From NCBI GenBank assembly GCA_014058105.1, contig JACGCM010002156.1:682001-746000 (forward strand): 64,000 bases of DNA. Direction: 5' to 3'. A program made the position numbers and the translations under genes. The DNA comes from Kingdonia uniflora (lineage: Eukaryota; Streptophyta; Magnoliopsida; Ranunculales; Circaeasteraceae). Below are positions 1 through 10,149 of the stretch, in pieces. A model generated the notes under the pieces. It had not been told where the DNA came from. It was given only the letters and a program-made list of their open reading frames with translations, and made no database searches. Position 1 is the first letter of the stretch; the number at the start of each line of letters is the position of its first letter.

Positions 1-46
1 GTAGTTGCCTATGATAGTTTTCAATTCATCCAAACATATCATTATG

Positions 47-621
47 TGATCCAGGAGGATCTAGGGACGTTTTGAGATGAACTCGTATGTGAAGAATGGA
101 ATTATCGTAAAGTTGTTCGAACGAGGTTTAGAGTCGTTCGAACGGCCATTTTCCAACTCCCTAGAATTTGGCCCAGGAACCCAAGTCGTTCGAACAACCA
201 ATGTTCAATCCCCTGGAATTTTGGCCCATAAACAAATTTCGTTCGAACGAGCTTGGATGTTGTTTGAACGAGTTGTCATATTTTTAGGGTTTAAGACCAA
301 TTAACGTAATGTCGTTCGAACAGGCTTGGATGTCGTTCAAACGAGCTTGGCATAGATTGTTATTATGAGACGTGGGTTTGCCTCGAGATCCGTTCTACTG
401 GTATTTTTTTGTTTCCTAGTATATAACGGGGACTTAGGTTATTTTTTTAGCTTATGTTAGTTCAATAAAAGTTCAGAGGAAGAAGCTTAGGGTTTAGAGT
501 AATTCTATTGTAATTGACTTCGTTTAAACAATTGAAGCTCTTAAAGGGATTTTTCCCAACCGATTTGGTATTCTTCGTACTTTTCTGCTACCTAGGGTTT
601 CTCTCTTCGTATTGTGGATTA
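47..621 (+). repeat. 5' LTR of gypsy element A
   Basis: This 575-bp repeat starts TGATCCAGG and ends GTGGATTA. It recurs as the 3' copy at 8117-8712. The pair is flanked by the 5-bp target duplication TTATG (42-46 and 8713-8717), which fixes both outer ends. It carries repeated near-palindromic CGTTCGAACG motifs (about seven, some degenerate) between about 115 and 345, and a TATATAA-like box near 420. It is shorter than the 3' copy because one CGTTCGAACG-containing segment is missing. Confidence 0.9.
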
Positions 622-623
622 AG

Positions 624-632
624 TGGTATCAG
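624..632 (+). other. primer-binding site of gypsy element A
   Basis: TGGTATCAG lies two bases after the 5' LTR. It matches the 3' end of plant initiator tRNA-Met, the usual primer for plant LTR retrotransposons. This confirms the + orientation of the element. Confidence 0.75.
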
Positions 633-660
633 TTTTCCAATTACGATTGTCGGGGGTTGA

Positions 661-2411
661 TTGTGGTTTATGGTCTTTACACGTGACCGACTCAAGCAAA
701 CGAAGGAGAAGTTAGTGAGTCCGTTGAAGATTCATCAAAAACCTAATTTTAAGAAGATTGACGATTCCAACGATCGACTCACGACTTTGGAAATGACAAT
801 TTTTGACCTAACTTCTACTGTAGGGGAGTTGGTAGAACAATTGCGTCTCACGAACCTCACGAAGGCTTCCGCTTCGGTGGCACGGCGAGGCCGCTCGAGG
901 AAGTAAAGGGTTTTGGAGGTGGATGAAGATGTGGATAATGCGGAGATAGATAGTGATTCTAGTGATGTCGAATCTGTCAAGGAGCGCTCGGGTTTTGGTA
1001 AGTTAATGAATCCTATGCGTAATCTTCGTATTGACTTTAAGATTAAAATTCTGGTATTCGATGGTTCAGTAGATGCCGAGAAGTTGGATAACGGTTAGAT
1101 ATGTTATAAACTTATTTTTCCGTTTACGAATACTCCAATGCTCAACAAATATGCTTTGCTACGTTGAAATTCGCAAGTCATGCACTCACGTGGTGGAAAT
1201 CTTATCGGAAATACCACGATGTAGGAAGTTTGAGTTGGAAAGAATTCAAGGTATTAGTGCGAAAACAATTTTATCCCATTGGGTATGGGCAAGAAAGATG
1301 GTATAAATGGCACAATTTGCACCAAAAGTTTGAGCAATCCGTACAGGAGTACACTACGGCGTTTCATAACCAAGCTTTGGTTTTGGACATTGATGTGGAC
1401 GAGTATGAGGTGTTCATGAAGTACACGGGGGGTTTGTTGGAGTCCATTAGAAGAGAGTTGAAGCTCTTTATTGTGGCCAATATTGAGGACGCTACTGTGA
1501 AGGCAAATACTTGAAGAGTGATAAAGAAGACGACAAAAACAAATCGGGGTACAAGTCTAGTTGGAAAAACGAGCATAAGGGAGAGTCCAAAGGAGGAGGG
1601 GTCTTCGTCCAAGGAGAATTCTTGCAATCATTGTAAGGTGAGTGGGCATATTTCATATAGATGTTGGAAACTTCACCTGGAGCTTAGGCCGAAGGAGGAG
1701 AAGAGCATAAAAGAGAGATATGCACTTGCCGCAGTGTTTGTTGACCTCCCGGATTTAGATAAACCAAATCCTAAGCTTACACTTATGTTTCAGCAGACTT
1801 TGGCTACCGAGGAGGAGACTCGGGAAGAACTTTTTCATGTCAGTATTCAGGTGAAGCAATTCAGGTAAAGCAGAGTTTAGTCGAGGCCATTGTGGATCCG
1901 GGTAGTCAGAAAATTTTGATTTTTGAGGCGTTGGTGAAGAAAAAGGGTTTGACGACTACAGCTCATCATAAGCCGTATGGTTTGGGGTGGATTCAGAAAG
2001 ATGCGGATTTGATGATCACGAAGCAGTGTACATTCAAGTTTGCGATCACTGAAAGGTTTATTGACGAGGTGACGTGTAAGGTGGTTCTTTTGGATGTGTG
2101 TTAGGTCATCTTGGGTAGCCCTTATCTTTGGGACTGAGATGCGATTCATTACCGTAGAACTCGCAAGTATCGTCTTATGAAGAAGGGAAATAAGTTTCAT
2201 ATCAATGCTTGTAAGGAGCATGTCACCACAAATAATATAGTAACGGCAACTCAGTTGAAGCGGTTAGTTAATGCAAGCGGCAAGTTTGTGTTATTGGTTC
2301 AACTGGTTCAAGAGGGTACGTCGGCTAGAGTGTTGTCTACAATGACAACGTCTTATAAGCAACAAACCGACATGGGGAAGTTGCAAGAGGAGGTTGTGGT
2401 ACATTCTGATC
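661..2411 (+). pseudogene. gypsy element A gag and aspartic protease, decayed
   Basis: The reading is broken into successive open stretches (661-906, 913-1098, 1164-1514, 1518-1868, 1892-2104, 2177-2411). The 1164-1514 stretch reads as a Ty3-type gag core (FASHALTWWKSY and following). A CCHC zinc knuckle, CNHCKVSGHISYRC, lies near 1624-1670. A protease-like segment, IVDPGSQ, lies near 1890 and departs from the usual D-S/T-G catalytic triad. VILGSPYLWD follows a stop at 2102. The end of the open stretch, HSDHK at about 2400-2415, already belongs to RNase H, so the whole RT is missing between protease and RNase H. The frame is cut at 2412 by the copia insertion. It cannot make a working polyprotein. 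Confidence 0.8.
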
Positions 2412-2416
2412 ACAAA

Positions 2417-2604
2417 TGTAAAGATGAAAGAAAGATTGAATTTACTGGAATGGATATTATTGATACTCAATCATGTATTTATACTACATTATAGATTATT
2501 CTAGTTAGGTATTACAATAGGAAAACTAATATACACAAATATTCTATTCTTAGTATGGAAGATATGGAAGATTCTGGAAGATATGGAAGTTTGACTTCCT
2601 AACA
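2417..2604 (-). repeat. copia element, 3' LTR
   Basis: This 188-bp LTR starts TGTAAAGATG and ends CTAACA on the + strand. It is nearly identical to 7297-7485. The target duplication ACAAA sits at 2412-2416 and 7486-7490. The high similarity of the two LTRs points to an insertion younger than the gypsy host. Confidence 0.92.
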
Positions 2605-4249
2605 CTCTCCCTCAAGTTGGAGAGGATATCCTGCAATCCCAACTTGTGAACCATAGGAACAAAGATCTCTTTCTCCAAGGGCTTGGTCAAGACGTCTGCT
2701 AGCTGATGTGCATAATTTACATATCTTGTAGTCACGGAACCATCTTGGATCTTGTCTCTAATGTAATGGCAATCCATCTCAATGTGCCTAGTTCGCTCAT
2801 GAAAAACTGGGTTTGCTGCAATGTGTAAGGCAGCCTTGTTGTCGCAATATAGCAAGGCTGATTCGTGATGTGAAAGTCCCAAGTCCCTCAATAGATATCA
2901 GAGCCATGTCAACTCACAACAAGCTCCTGTCATTGCACGGTATTCCGCCTCGGCGGAAGAGAGTGAAACTGTTTTCTGTCGCTTCGACATCCAAGATATT
3001 AATAATTGTCCAAGAAAGACACAATAACCCGTAGTAGATCTTCTAGTGAGTGGGCAACCTGCCCAATCCGAGTCACAGTAAGCCCTCAACTTGAAATCAC
3101 TATTCGAAGAGAAAAATAGGCCTTGGCCAGGTACACCTTTTAGATATCGGACAACCCGGAGAGCTGCCTCCATATGAAGTCTTCGGGGTTGGTGCATAAA
3201 TCTACTCAAGACATGTACAGCATATGTTATATCTGGCCTCGAAACAGTCAAGTAAATTAATCTGCCGACTAATCTTCTATACCAACCAGGATCTTTGAAC
3301 AGGTCGCTCTTGTCCGATAATTTCAAGCCTCATTCCATAGGAGTATCAACAGGGGCTGCGCCCAACAACCCTAAATCCTCAATGATTTCTAATGCATACT
3401 TACGTTGGGAAATAAAAATCCCGTTCTTAGAAGCAGAAACCTCAATACCAATAAAGTATTTCAAATCACCAAGATCTTTGAGATGAAAATGACTACGCAG
3501 AAATTTTTTAGTTGCAGCAATGCTAACAGGATCATTTCCAGTAATCAGAATATCATCAACATATATCAAGAGAGCAGTAAAGGACTTGCCTTGTTTTCTG
3601 GTGAACAGAGAATAATCAGCTCGAGATTGTACATAAACAGCGGAGCGAATAACTTCTGAGAACTTGGAGAACCACAGGCGAGATGCTTGTTTCAAACCGT
3701 ACAATGACTTATGAAGGCGGCACACCAAGTTTTCCTCCCCCTGTCACCGAAGCCCTGGCGGTGACATATATATTTCTTCAGCTAAGTCGCCATGAAGAAA
3801 AGCATTGTTGACGTCCATTTGATGAAGGGACCAGCCACGAGCTACGGCCAACGCGAGCAAGCAGCGAACTGAGATGATCTTGGCAGTGGGGGAAAAGGTA
3901 TCCTGATAATCGACACCTTCTAGCTGAGTGAAGCCCTTTGCGACCAATCGGGCTTTGCACCTCTCGATAGATCCATCTGAACGGTGTTTAATTTTATACA
4001 CCCATCTGCAGCCAATAGGTGTCTTACCGGCCGGGAGTGGAGTGAGGGATCAAGTGTCGTTGGCTTGGAGAACCTGCAATTCAGAGCGCATTGCTTCCTG
4101 CCACTCAGGATGAACGGCGGCTTCCAAATAAGACCTGGGTTCCGTGACATTACTAAACTGAGCAACAAAAGATCGATATGCAGGCTTATATCTGTGATAT
4201 GAAACATAATTGGTCAGTGGATAACGTGTACCTTTGGTCGGACCCGGCA
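2550..4249 (-). pseudogene. copia reverse transcriptase-RNase H region with stops
   Basis: This is the C-terminal half of a Ty1/copia polyprotein. RT starts near 4249. It includes [11 protein letters not shown] (about 3935-3965), the active-site motif YVDD (about 3555) and the linker KSLYGLKQASR. RNase H is shown by SSAEAEYRA and [11 protein letters not shown] (about 2830-2960). Three in-frame stops interrupt it: near 4050 (TGA where copia elements have Trp), near 3742 (TGA where Arg is usual) and near 2894 (TGA where Arg is usual). All are explained by single C-to-T or G-to-A changes. Domain order PR-IN-RT-RH is that of copia. It resembles the Ale/Retrofit group, but that is a guess. Confidence 0.9.
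2605..2613 (-). other. polypurine tract of copia element
   Basis: On the - strand this reads GAGGGAGAG immediately before the 3' LTR, the normal position of the plus-strand primer in LTR retrotransposons. Confidence 0.75.
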
Positions 4250-5456
4250 TTAAGGAGACTGATTGGTCGGAGTAAACGTTGGAGCATACATAATCGTTGA
4301 GCTTGACCGGCGGATCGGTTTGGCGGCTGGAGCGACGAAGCGAAGCGGGTTCGGGTTCGGGATCGGGATCGGGTTCAGATGATAAGAAAGGTGACTATGG
4401 AGACGGATTGGGGAGCGGGTTTGATGAGGATTCCGGCGCAGTGGATGGTGGTGATGGATTTTTAAAGACGATGAGAGAGGATGGGTCGCAACGATCAATT
4501 GGGTCAGAAGAATTCTTGGGGCGGCGCGTGTATGTGCGTAGAATGGCCGGCTGATGAGAAGATGGTGGTTTCTGCGGAAGAGAAGAGGCAGGCACGGGTT
4601 GTGGATTTGAAGAAGAAGAAGGCGCGACTGTATGATCGAGAGGTGATGTGTTTGGATGAGAAGTGTTTTGATTGGAATCAAAAGAATAAGTGGTGTCGTG
4701 GGTGACAAGAGGAATTGGACCAGAATCTGTGTTTGAAGGAGAAATAGCAGAATTGGGCTTGACAAATGCATAAGGAAAAATATTTTCGTGAATCTCACAT
4801 CGCGGCTAGTGAAAACTTTTTTGGTCGACAAATTGAATAATTTGTATGCCTTTTGACCGATGGGATAGCTGATAAAAATTGAGGTTATGGAACAATGGTC
4901 AAATTTGTGAGAAGTATGGACATTAGTAGCATAGGCTAAACAACCAAAGATACGGAGATGAGAAAAAGAATGCGGTTTTGAGTAGAGAAGTTCAAAAGGA
5001 GTTTTGAAGGCGAGAACTGGAGAAGGGAGTCGATTGATGATGTGTACAGCAGTAAGAGCACACTCACCCCAAAATTGGGTAGGGAGTTGAGCTTGAAATT
5101 TCAAAGCTCGAGCTACTTGTAAGATGTGACGATTCTTGTGTTCCACAACCCTATTTTGTTGAGGCGTGTAAACACAAGAATGCTGAAAAACGATACCATT
5201 TTCTTGAAAAAAAGAACGAAGTGAGATAAATTCTCCGCCATTGTCACTTCGAAAAGTCTTAATGTGAGACTCAAATTGAGTGCGAACATAACTGAAGAAG
5301 CGCTTTAGAAGGATTGTGCTTCATCTTTGTGTCGCATTAAGAAAATCCATGTGAAACGTGTATAATCATCAACAATAGTAAGAAAGTAATAAGCACCAGA
5401 AAGAGAAGGGTGTCGATAACAACCCCAAATGTCACAATGAATTATCTCAAAAGGTT
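4250..5456 (-). pseudogene. copia integrase, frameshifted
   Basis: Downstream of the GAG-pre-integrase segment, the integrase core is readable only by changing frame near 5452 and again near 5315. The C-terminal part (5146-4250) is open and includes ARALKFQAQLPTQFWGECA and RIFGCLAYA, both typical of copia integrases. The stretch 4300-4800 is low-complexity linker rich in Pro, Ile and Leu. The + strand readings over it are shadows. Confidence 0.8.
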
Positions 5457-7115
5457 TTATAAAGAAATTATACTAGGGCTGAAAGGTAAACGGCTTTGCT
5501 TAGCTAAAGGACATATAGGGCAAGCGTTATTGGACTGGACGGAAAAATTTAAAAAGTTCTTGGCAATGAAACTTAAACGAGGAGGTGATACATGGCCTAA
5601 CCGGTTATGCGAGAGATCGGTGGATGAGATGGTGAGATTGCATGCTGGTCGGTTTGTGGGTGAGGAAGAGTTGGTCACGGATTTCTTCGTCGCTAGTGCC
5701 ACCAAATAGTATAATCCGTCATGTTGTTTACCCAAACCAATCATCCTCCTCGTAGCCAGATCCTGCAAAATACACCAATAAAGGAAAAAAGTTATTGAAC
5801 AATTCAGGCCTCTCGTCAGACGACTAACTGACATCAAATCAACTTTAAATGTAGGCACACATAGCACATCATGCAAATAATAGACGAAATTAAGAGGCAA
5901 TGATCCTTTTGCAACGATATTAGCTTTTTTTCCGCTGGGCAGTAGTACGGGAGGCAACGAGCAATTTTTATCTTTGCGGAAAAATAATTTAGATGATGAA
6001 GAAATATGATCCGTCGCCCCGCTATCAATGATCCAACTGCGGGAAACGACTTTAGACAAACCTGGCTTGGTTACGGTATTTGCTTGAGAGCTAGATCCTT
6101 CATTTTTGTTATCAAGGAGCGATAAGAGCTGCTTCAATTGAGCCTCCGAAATCCCAACAACTTGGTTTCCGTCTTTTTTAGAAAAGCCTTCAGACACATG
6201 ATTAGCTGCAGGCTTGTTATTGTTGTTGAAGCGTCTTGGGCCTGAATTATACTTTGCCTTTGGATGGCCCGCTGGATACCCATGTAGCTCATAACAAGTT
6301 TGGACCCAATGGCCCAATTCTCCACAATGAGAACAATGAGGGCGTCCTCTTCCAGAGCCAGAACGACGCCTGTCTCCACTGAAATTCTCTAGCGACTTTT
6401 CTTGCGATCGGAAATCCTGTGACCCATATGGACGGTCAGATCGCTCGGACCTCCCTGTATCCGCCGATGGAAATGGTTTGCTGTTGTTGCTTTGAACCGC
6501 CATGGCGGCGCTGCCGCCAAAATCACTTGCAGCGTGCGTTGAGCTCAGGAGTCGCTGCTTTTCTTCTTGAGAGACAGAAAAATATGCTTGGCGAACTGAA
6601 TGAAGGGGATTTATCAGGAGGATTTGTCCGCGAATAGCACTGTAAGAATCATTCAATCCCATCAGAAATTGCATCAATTTTTGTTGATCTTGTTGTGCCC
6701 CGTGTACTGCATTGCTATAGGAAGCTAGTTCATCCCATAGGCCCTTCAATTTTGTATAATAAGCAGAGACAGAGAGTTCTTGTTAAAGACAAGTAATATC
6801 TCGCTGAATCTCAAAAATGCGAGGTGCATTGCCTTGAGAGAATCGCTCACGAAGATCTTCCCAAACTTCATGAGCAGTAGAGTAATATATCACATTGTCT
6901 GAAATTTCCGGACTGAGAATGTTGACGATCCAAGAGTGGACCATATCATTACATCGAGACCAAGCCGCATAACCTTCAGGATCAGCTTCTTCTGAAGGGG
7001 CTTTGATTGAGCCATTGACAAAACCTAACTTGTTTTTGGAATTTAAGGCCAGAGTCATAGCCCTTTTCCAAGTAGAATAATTGTCTCCATTCAAGGGTTT
7101 GGAAATCAAAACCAA
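5457..7115 (-). pseudogene. copia gag, protease and pre-integrase domain
   Basis: Gag starts at the Met at 7115 (MVLISKPLNGDNYSTWKRAM). It is open except for one TAA near 6783 where a Gln codon is expected, then continues to 5457. In order: the UBN2-type gag domain; a CCHC knuckle CSHCGELGHWVQTC near 6320; the protease motif WIIDSGATDHIS near 6010-6045; and the GAG-pre-integrase H/C motif (LGHVSPPRL, then CPICPLAKQ) near 5480-5580. With only one stop in about 550 codons this is the best preserved part of the element. Confidence 0.9.
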
Positions 7116-7284
7116 ACCCGAATGATCTGAATGATGAGTGAAATAGGGATTTGAGATAGGAACAACAATTTATTTGCCAAGGACGGGAGGTGGTAGTGGT
7201 ACTTCGTCATTGGCCATGATGGCTGAAAAGGAGAGATGCTACACGAGAGATTAGAGTGCAGTGATGGGTCAGGATCTTATTCCT

Positions 7285-7296
7285 GCTCTGATACCA
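7285..7296 (-). other. primer-binding site of copia element
   Basis: On the - strand TGGTATCAGAGC directly follows the 5' LTR. This is the canonical tRNA-Met primer site of plant copia elements and proves the - orientation. Confidence 0.88.
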
Positions 7297-7485
7297 TGTA
7301 AAGATGAAAGAAAGATTGAATTTACTGGAATGGATATTATTGATACTCAATCATGTATTTATACTACATTATAGATTATTCTAGATTATTCTAGTTAGGT
7401 ATTACAATAGGAAAACTAATATACACAAATATTCTATTCTTAGTATGGAAGATTCTGGAAGATATGGAAGTTTGACTTCCTAATA
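7297..7485 (-). repeat. copia element, 5' LTR
   Basis: This is the 189-bp partner of 2417-2604. It differs by small indels (an extra GATTATTCTA-like unit near 7381 and a shorter GGAAGATAT tract). Its outer end is TATTAGG on the - strand instead of TGTTAGG. It is followed by the target duplication ACAAA at 7486-7490. Confidence 0.92.
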
Positions 7486-7490
7486 ACAAA

Positions 7491-8098
7491 CCGTTCCAGT
7501 TTTTAGCTACACATTCCAAGCTACAGTAAGCTCGCCATATAAAGGGGATGTCGTATCTCCAACAATTCCCCTTGATTATACAATATAAGTAGGGAGTGGA
7601 CAACAAAATGGCTGATAGGTTATCTCGACCCCCATTACCAACTACTTCCGCTATGTTGGTTTCTGTGCAGATACAGCCTTTTGTTACGTCAGGTTATGTT
7701 GCAGGATATGATGATCCCAAGGGGCGTAGTATGTTTTGCCGAAAGTTGCTGCAAGGCAAGACATGTGAGTATGAATTGGATTTGCCGCCTTCTATGCAGA
7801 TGTATTCGGTGATTCCTGCCGAGCATTTGAAGTTGTTTGAGCCGTCTCTTTTAGATGAAGACTCTACAATCGACACTCGCCTTCCGTCAATTGATGACTT
7901 ATGGATGGAAAGAGAAGATCCGTTGCAGGGGGATGGTATTCTAGAGAGGAAAGTTCATACTACAAGACGGGGTAGTATTGAATCGTTCCGAGTTGGGAAG
8001 AAGGGTCAGCTACCTAGTAAGTCGAAGTGGTACAGCAGGGAAATGGACAGCGCCGCATTCCCACATCTCCAGTTCTAACTTGAGCAAGAGCTCAAGGC
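7491..8098 (+). pseudogene. gypsy element A RNase H tail and C-terminal fragment
   Basis: Reading resumes in the RNase H motif cut at 2411: HSDHK on the left joins KPFQFL on the right across one ACAAA copy. ADRLSRPP near 7610 is the classic end of Ty3 RNase H. The start of the integrase region follows to about 7760. It then jumps to a C-terminal linker (IPAEHLKLFEPSLLDEDS, about 7810-7865) and a basic chromodomain-like tail ending at 8078. The integrase catalytic core is absent, so an internal deletion has removed it. Confidence 0.7.
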
Positions 8099-8116
8099 TC
8101 CCAAAGGGGGGGGCCA

Positions 8117-8712
8117 TGATCCAGGAGGATCTAGGGACGTTTTGAGGTGAACTCGTATGTGAAGAATGGAATTATCGTAAAGTCATTCGAACGAGGTTTA
8201 GAGTCGTTCGAACGACCATTTTCCAACTCCCTGGAATTTGGCCCAGGAACCCAAGTCGTTCGAACGACTCCCTATTTTCGTTCGAACGACCACTGCTCAA
8301 TCTCATGAAATTTTGGCCCATAGACAAATTTCATTCGAACGAGCTTGGATGCCGTTCGAACGAGTTGTCATGTTTCTAGGGTTTAAGACCAATTAGCGTA
8401 ACGTCGTTCGAACGGGCTTGGATGCCGTTCGAACGAGCTTGGCGTAGGTTGTTATTCTGAGACGTGGGTTTGCCTCGAGATCCGTTCTACTGGTATTTTT
8501 TGTTCCCTAGTATATAAAAGGGACTTAGGTTATTTTTTTAGCTTATGTTAGTTCAATAAAAGTTCTGAGGAAGAAGTTTAGGGTTTAGAGTAATTCCATT
8601 ATAATTAACTTCGTTTAAGCAATTGAAGCTCTTAAAGAGATTTTTCCCAACCGATTTGGTGTTCTTCGTACTTTTCTGCTAACTAGGGTTTCTCTCTTCG
8701 TATTGTGGATTA
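8117..8712 (+). repeat. 3' LTR of gypsy element A
   Basis: This is the 596-bp partner of 47-621. It is preceded by a G-rich polypurine tract (about 8103-8116) and followed by the target duplication TTATG (8713-8717). It carries eight CGTTCGAACG-like motifs, one more than the 5' LTR. Confidence 0.9.
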
Positions 8713-8874
8713 TTATGTTTCTGAAATGATAGTTTTGGTCTTAGTGATACATTGGTATAGTAACTCCTCTAAGCATCCATCAGAGATAAAAAAAAACTAT
8801 ACATCATATAGCATCATTAGTTGTTATAAAGATTTAAGACTATCACTTTTAGCGACAGTTCCAAGGTTGACAAC
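8713..8874. other. non-coding flank between two repeats
   Basis: AT-rich single-copy-looking DNA lies between the gypsy target duplication and the palindrome. I see no exon or RNA gene. It may be ZEP intron sequence, as may 1-46. Confidence 0.4.
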
Positions 8875-10082
8875 TGTTGGAATTTTTCAAAACTTATACC
8901 TCTTTTGAGCCTTGAACCCATGACCTCTTGGTCATCTATTTTTAAGTGACTCCTATACTATAGCCTAAAAGTTTAGTCCCACATTGTTTTTAAACAATAG
9001 AGGAACTAAACATATAAGGTAGTACCCATGTGACATGTGTGTAACATGTGACATAGAGAGAGTGTATAGTTGTGTGAGTGTGTGAGAGGATTTTATACTC
9101 TATACACACCTGGACCTCTCTCAGGCGGCCCGGTAGGCCGGGCCGGCTCGGGCTCGGACTTGGAATTGGGATTGGGCAATTGGCTCTTCTGGCTCTGGAG
9201 GCCTTGGGTCCTTTGGGCTTGGGCTTGGTTTATTTCTTTAGTCTTGGTCTTCACTTTGTTCTCTCCACCTCTTGAGGAGACCTAATCCTCAGGGACACGT
9301 CCCACACGTTTGAATAAAGAGAGAGCCGTTGGGCAAACTCTCTCTATAAAAACAACTCCTCACCACCTTAAAAAAAAAACACAGTAACAACACAACTCTT
9401 CTCTCTCTCTCTCTTGTACGGTTTACCTGTGGTGCATACTTCATTCTTACGTAGACTTCCGGGGTAACTGAAGTCTACTGTATACGTACGCTCGTTGTAT
9501 CCTGGAAAGAGATCAGACCTTCGTTACCTTACCCGAGGTAGGTCGAAATACTCTTCAAAGAGAGTGCGACCCACGCCTCGAGCAATCACAACCTCTCTCT
9601 CTTGTTGTAGGCGCTGTACCGGTGTCCGGTATTAGTTCTTTCTTGCTGCTGCGGTATTACGTTACCGGAGTTCACTATCTCTTGCTGTTACTGCCTGAAA
9701 CTGCTGCTGCGGTATTAGTTCTTTCTGTTGCTAACGAAACCTGCCTGAAACTGCTGTTGCGGTTTTAGTTGTTTCTGTTGCTGAAACTGCTGCTGCGGTG
9801 TTAGTTCTTTCTGTTGCTGTTGCTAACGGAAACTGCTACTGCGGTAACAACAACTGAGTTACTGTTGCTGCCCGAACTTGCGCTGCCAATCCAACGAACA
9901 GACTGAGTTACTGTTGCTGCCTGAAAACGTTGCTGTTGCTACAGGTTCAAAATTATTGTTAAGCATGTTTTTGGTCTCTAAAATAATGTCAAGTGTAGAA
10001 CCAAAAATAAGTAGATCGTCAACGTAAAGACATATCATAATACAACTTTCACTAGATACTTTATAATATAGACATTTATCAA
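8875..10082 (+). repeat. left arm of a 2.4-kb palindromic element
   Basis: The arm starts TGTTGGAATTTTTC and is repeated in reverse complement at 10150-11322 almost base for base. From the outside inward it holds an LTR-like terminus, a TATAAAAA-like box near 9347, CT-rich leader-like sequence, a CTGCTGCGG-type minisatellite (about 9640-9930) and a fragment of copia RT. It contains an extra block (about 9228-9315) missing from the right arm. ACAAC flanks the element at 8870-8874 and 11320-11324, but the right copy overlaps the repeat end, so a target duplication is only suggested. Confidence 0.88.
9610..9930. repeat. minisatellite in left palindrome arm
   Basis: Repeated units combine CTGAAACTGCTGCTGCGG with TTAGTTCTTTCTGTTGCT, each copy slightly different in length. 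The mirror copy lies at about 10320-10650. The array is read best as non-coding repeat. Confidence 0.7.
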
Positions 10083-10089
10083 GCTCCAA
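9945..10089 (-). pseudogene. copia reverse-transcriptase scrap, left arm
   Basis: About 45 codons on the - strand read as a Ty1/copia RT palm segment: KCLYYKVSSESCIMICLYVDD, then LLIFGSTLDII. The YVDD catalytic motif is intact, but the frame runs straight into the minisatellite, so no functional enzyme is encoded. The same segment is present in mirror image at 10152-10290. Confidence 0.8.
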
Positions 10090-10149
10090 AACAGTGGCAT
10101 GATAAAATCGACCAATTACTTCTTTAAAATGGTTTTAAGATTAACGTTG
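10083..10149. other. 67-bp spacer of the palindrome
   Basis: This is unpaired central sequence between the arms. Transcription across the element would give an approximately 1.2-kb stem closed by this loop. Confidence 0.8.

Noticed and set aside
4297..4705. Gly/Ser/Asp-rich + strand ORFs
   Set aside because: These are shadows of the low-complexity linker in the - strand copia polyprotein.
7596..8078. Intact-looking 160-aa ORF that could be taken for a host gene
   Set aside because: It contains ADRLSRPP and a gypsy C-terminal linker and lies directly before a polypurine tract and LTR.
8920..8945. B-box-like GGTTCAAGGCTC on the - strand in the palindrome
   Set aside because: No tRNA fold is present. 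It is part of both palindrome arms.
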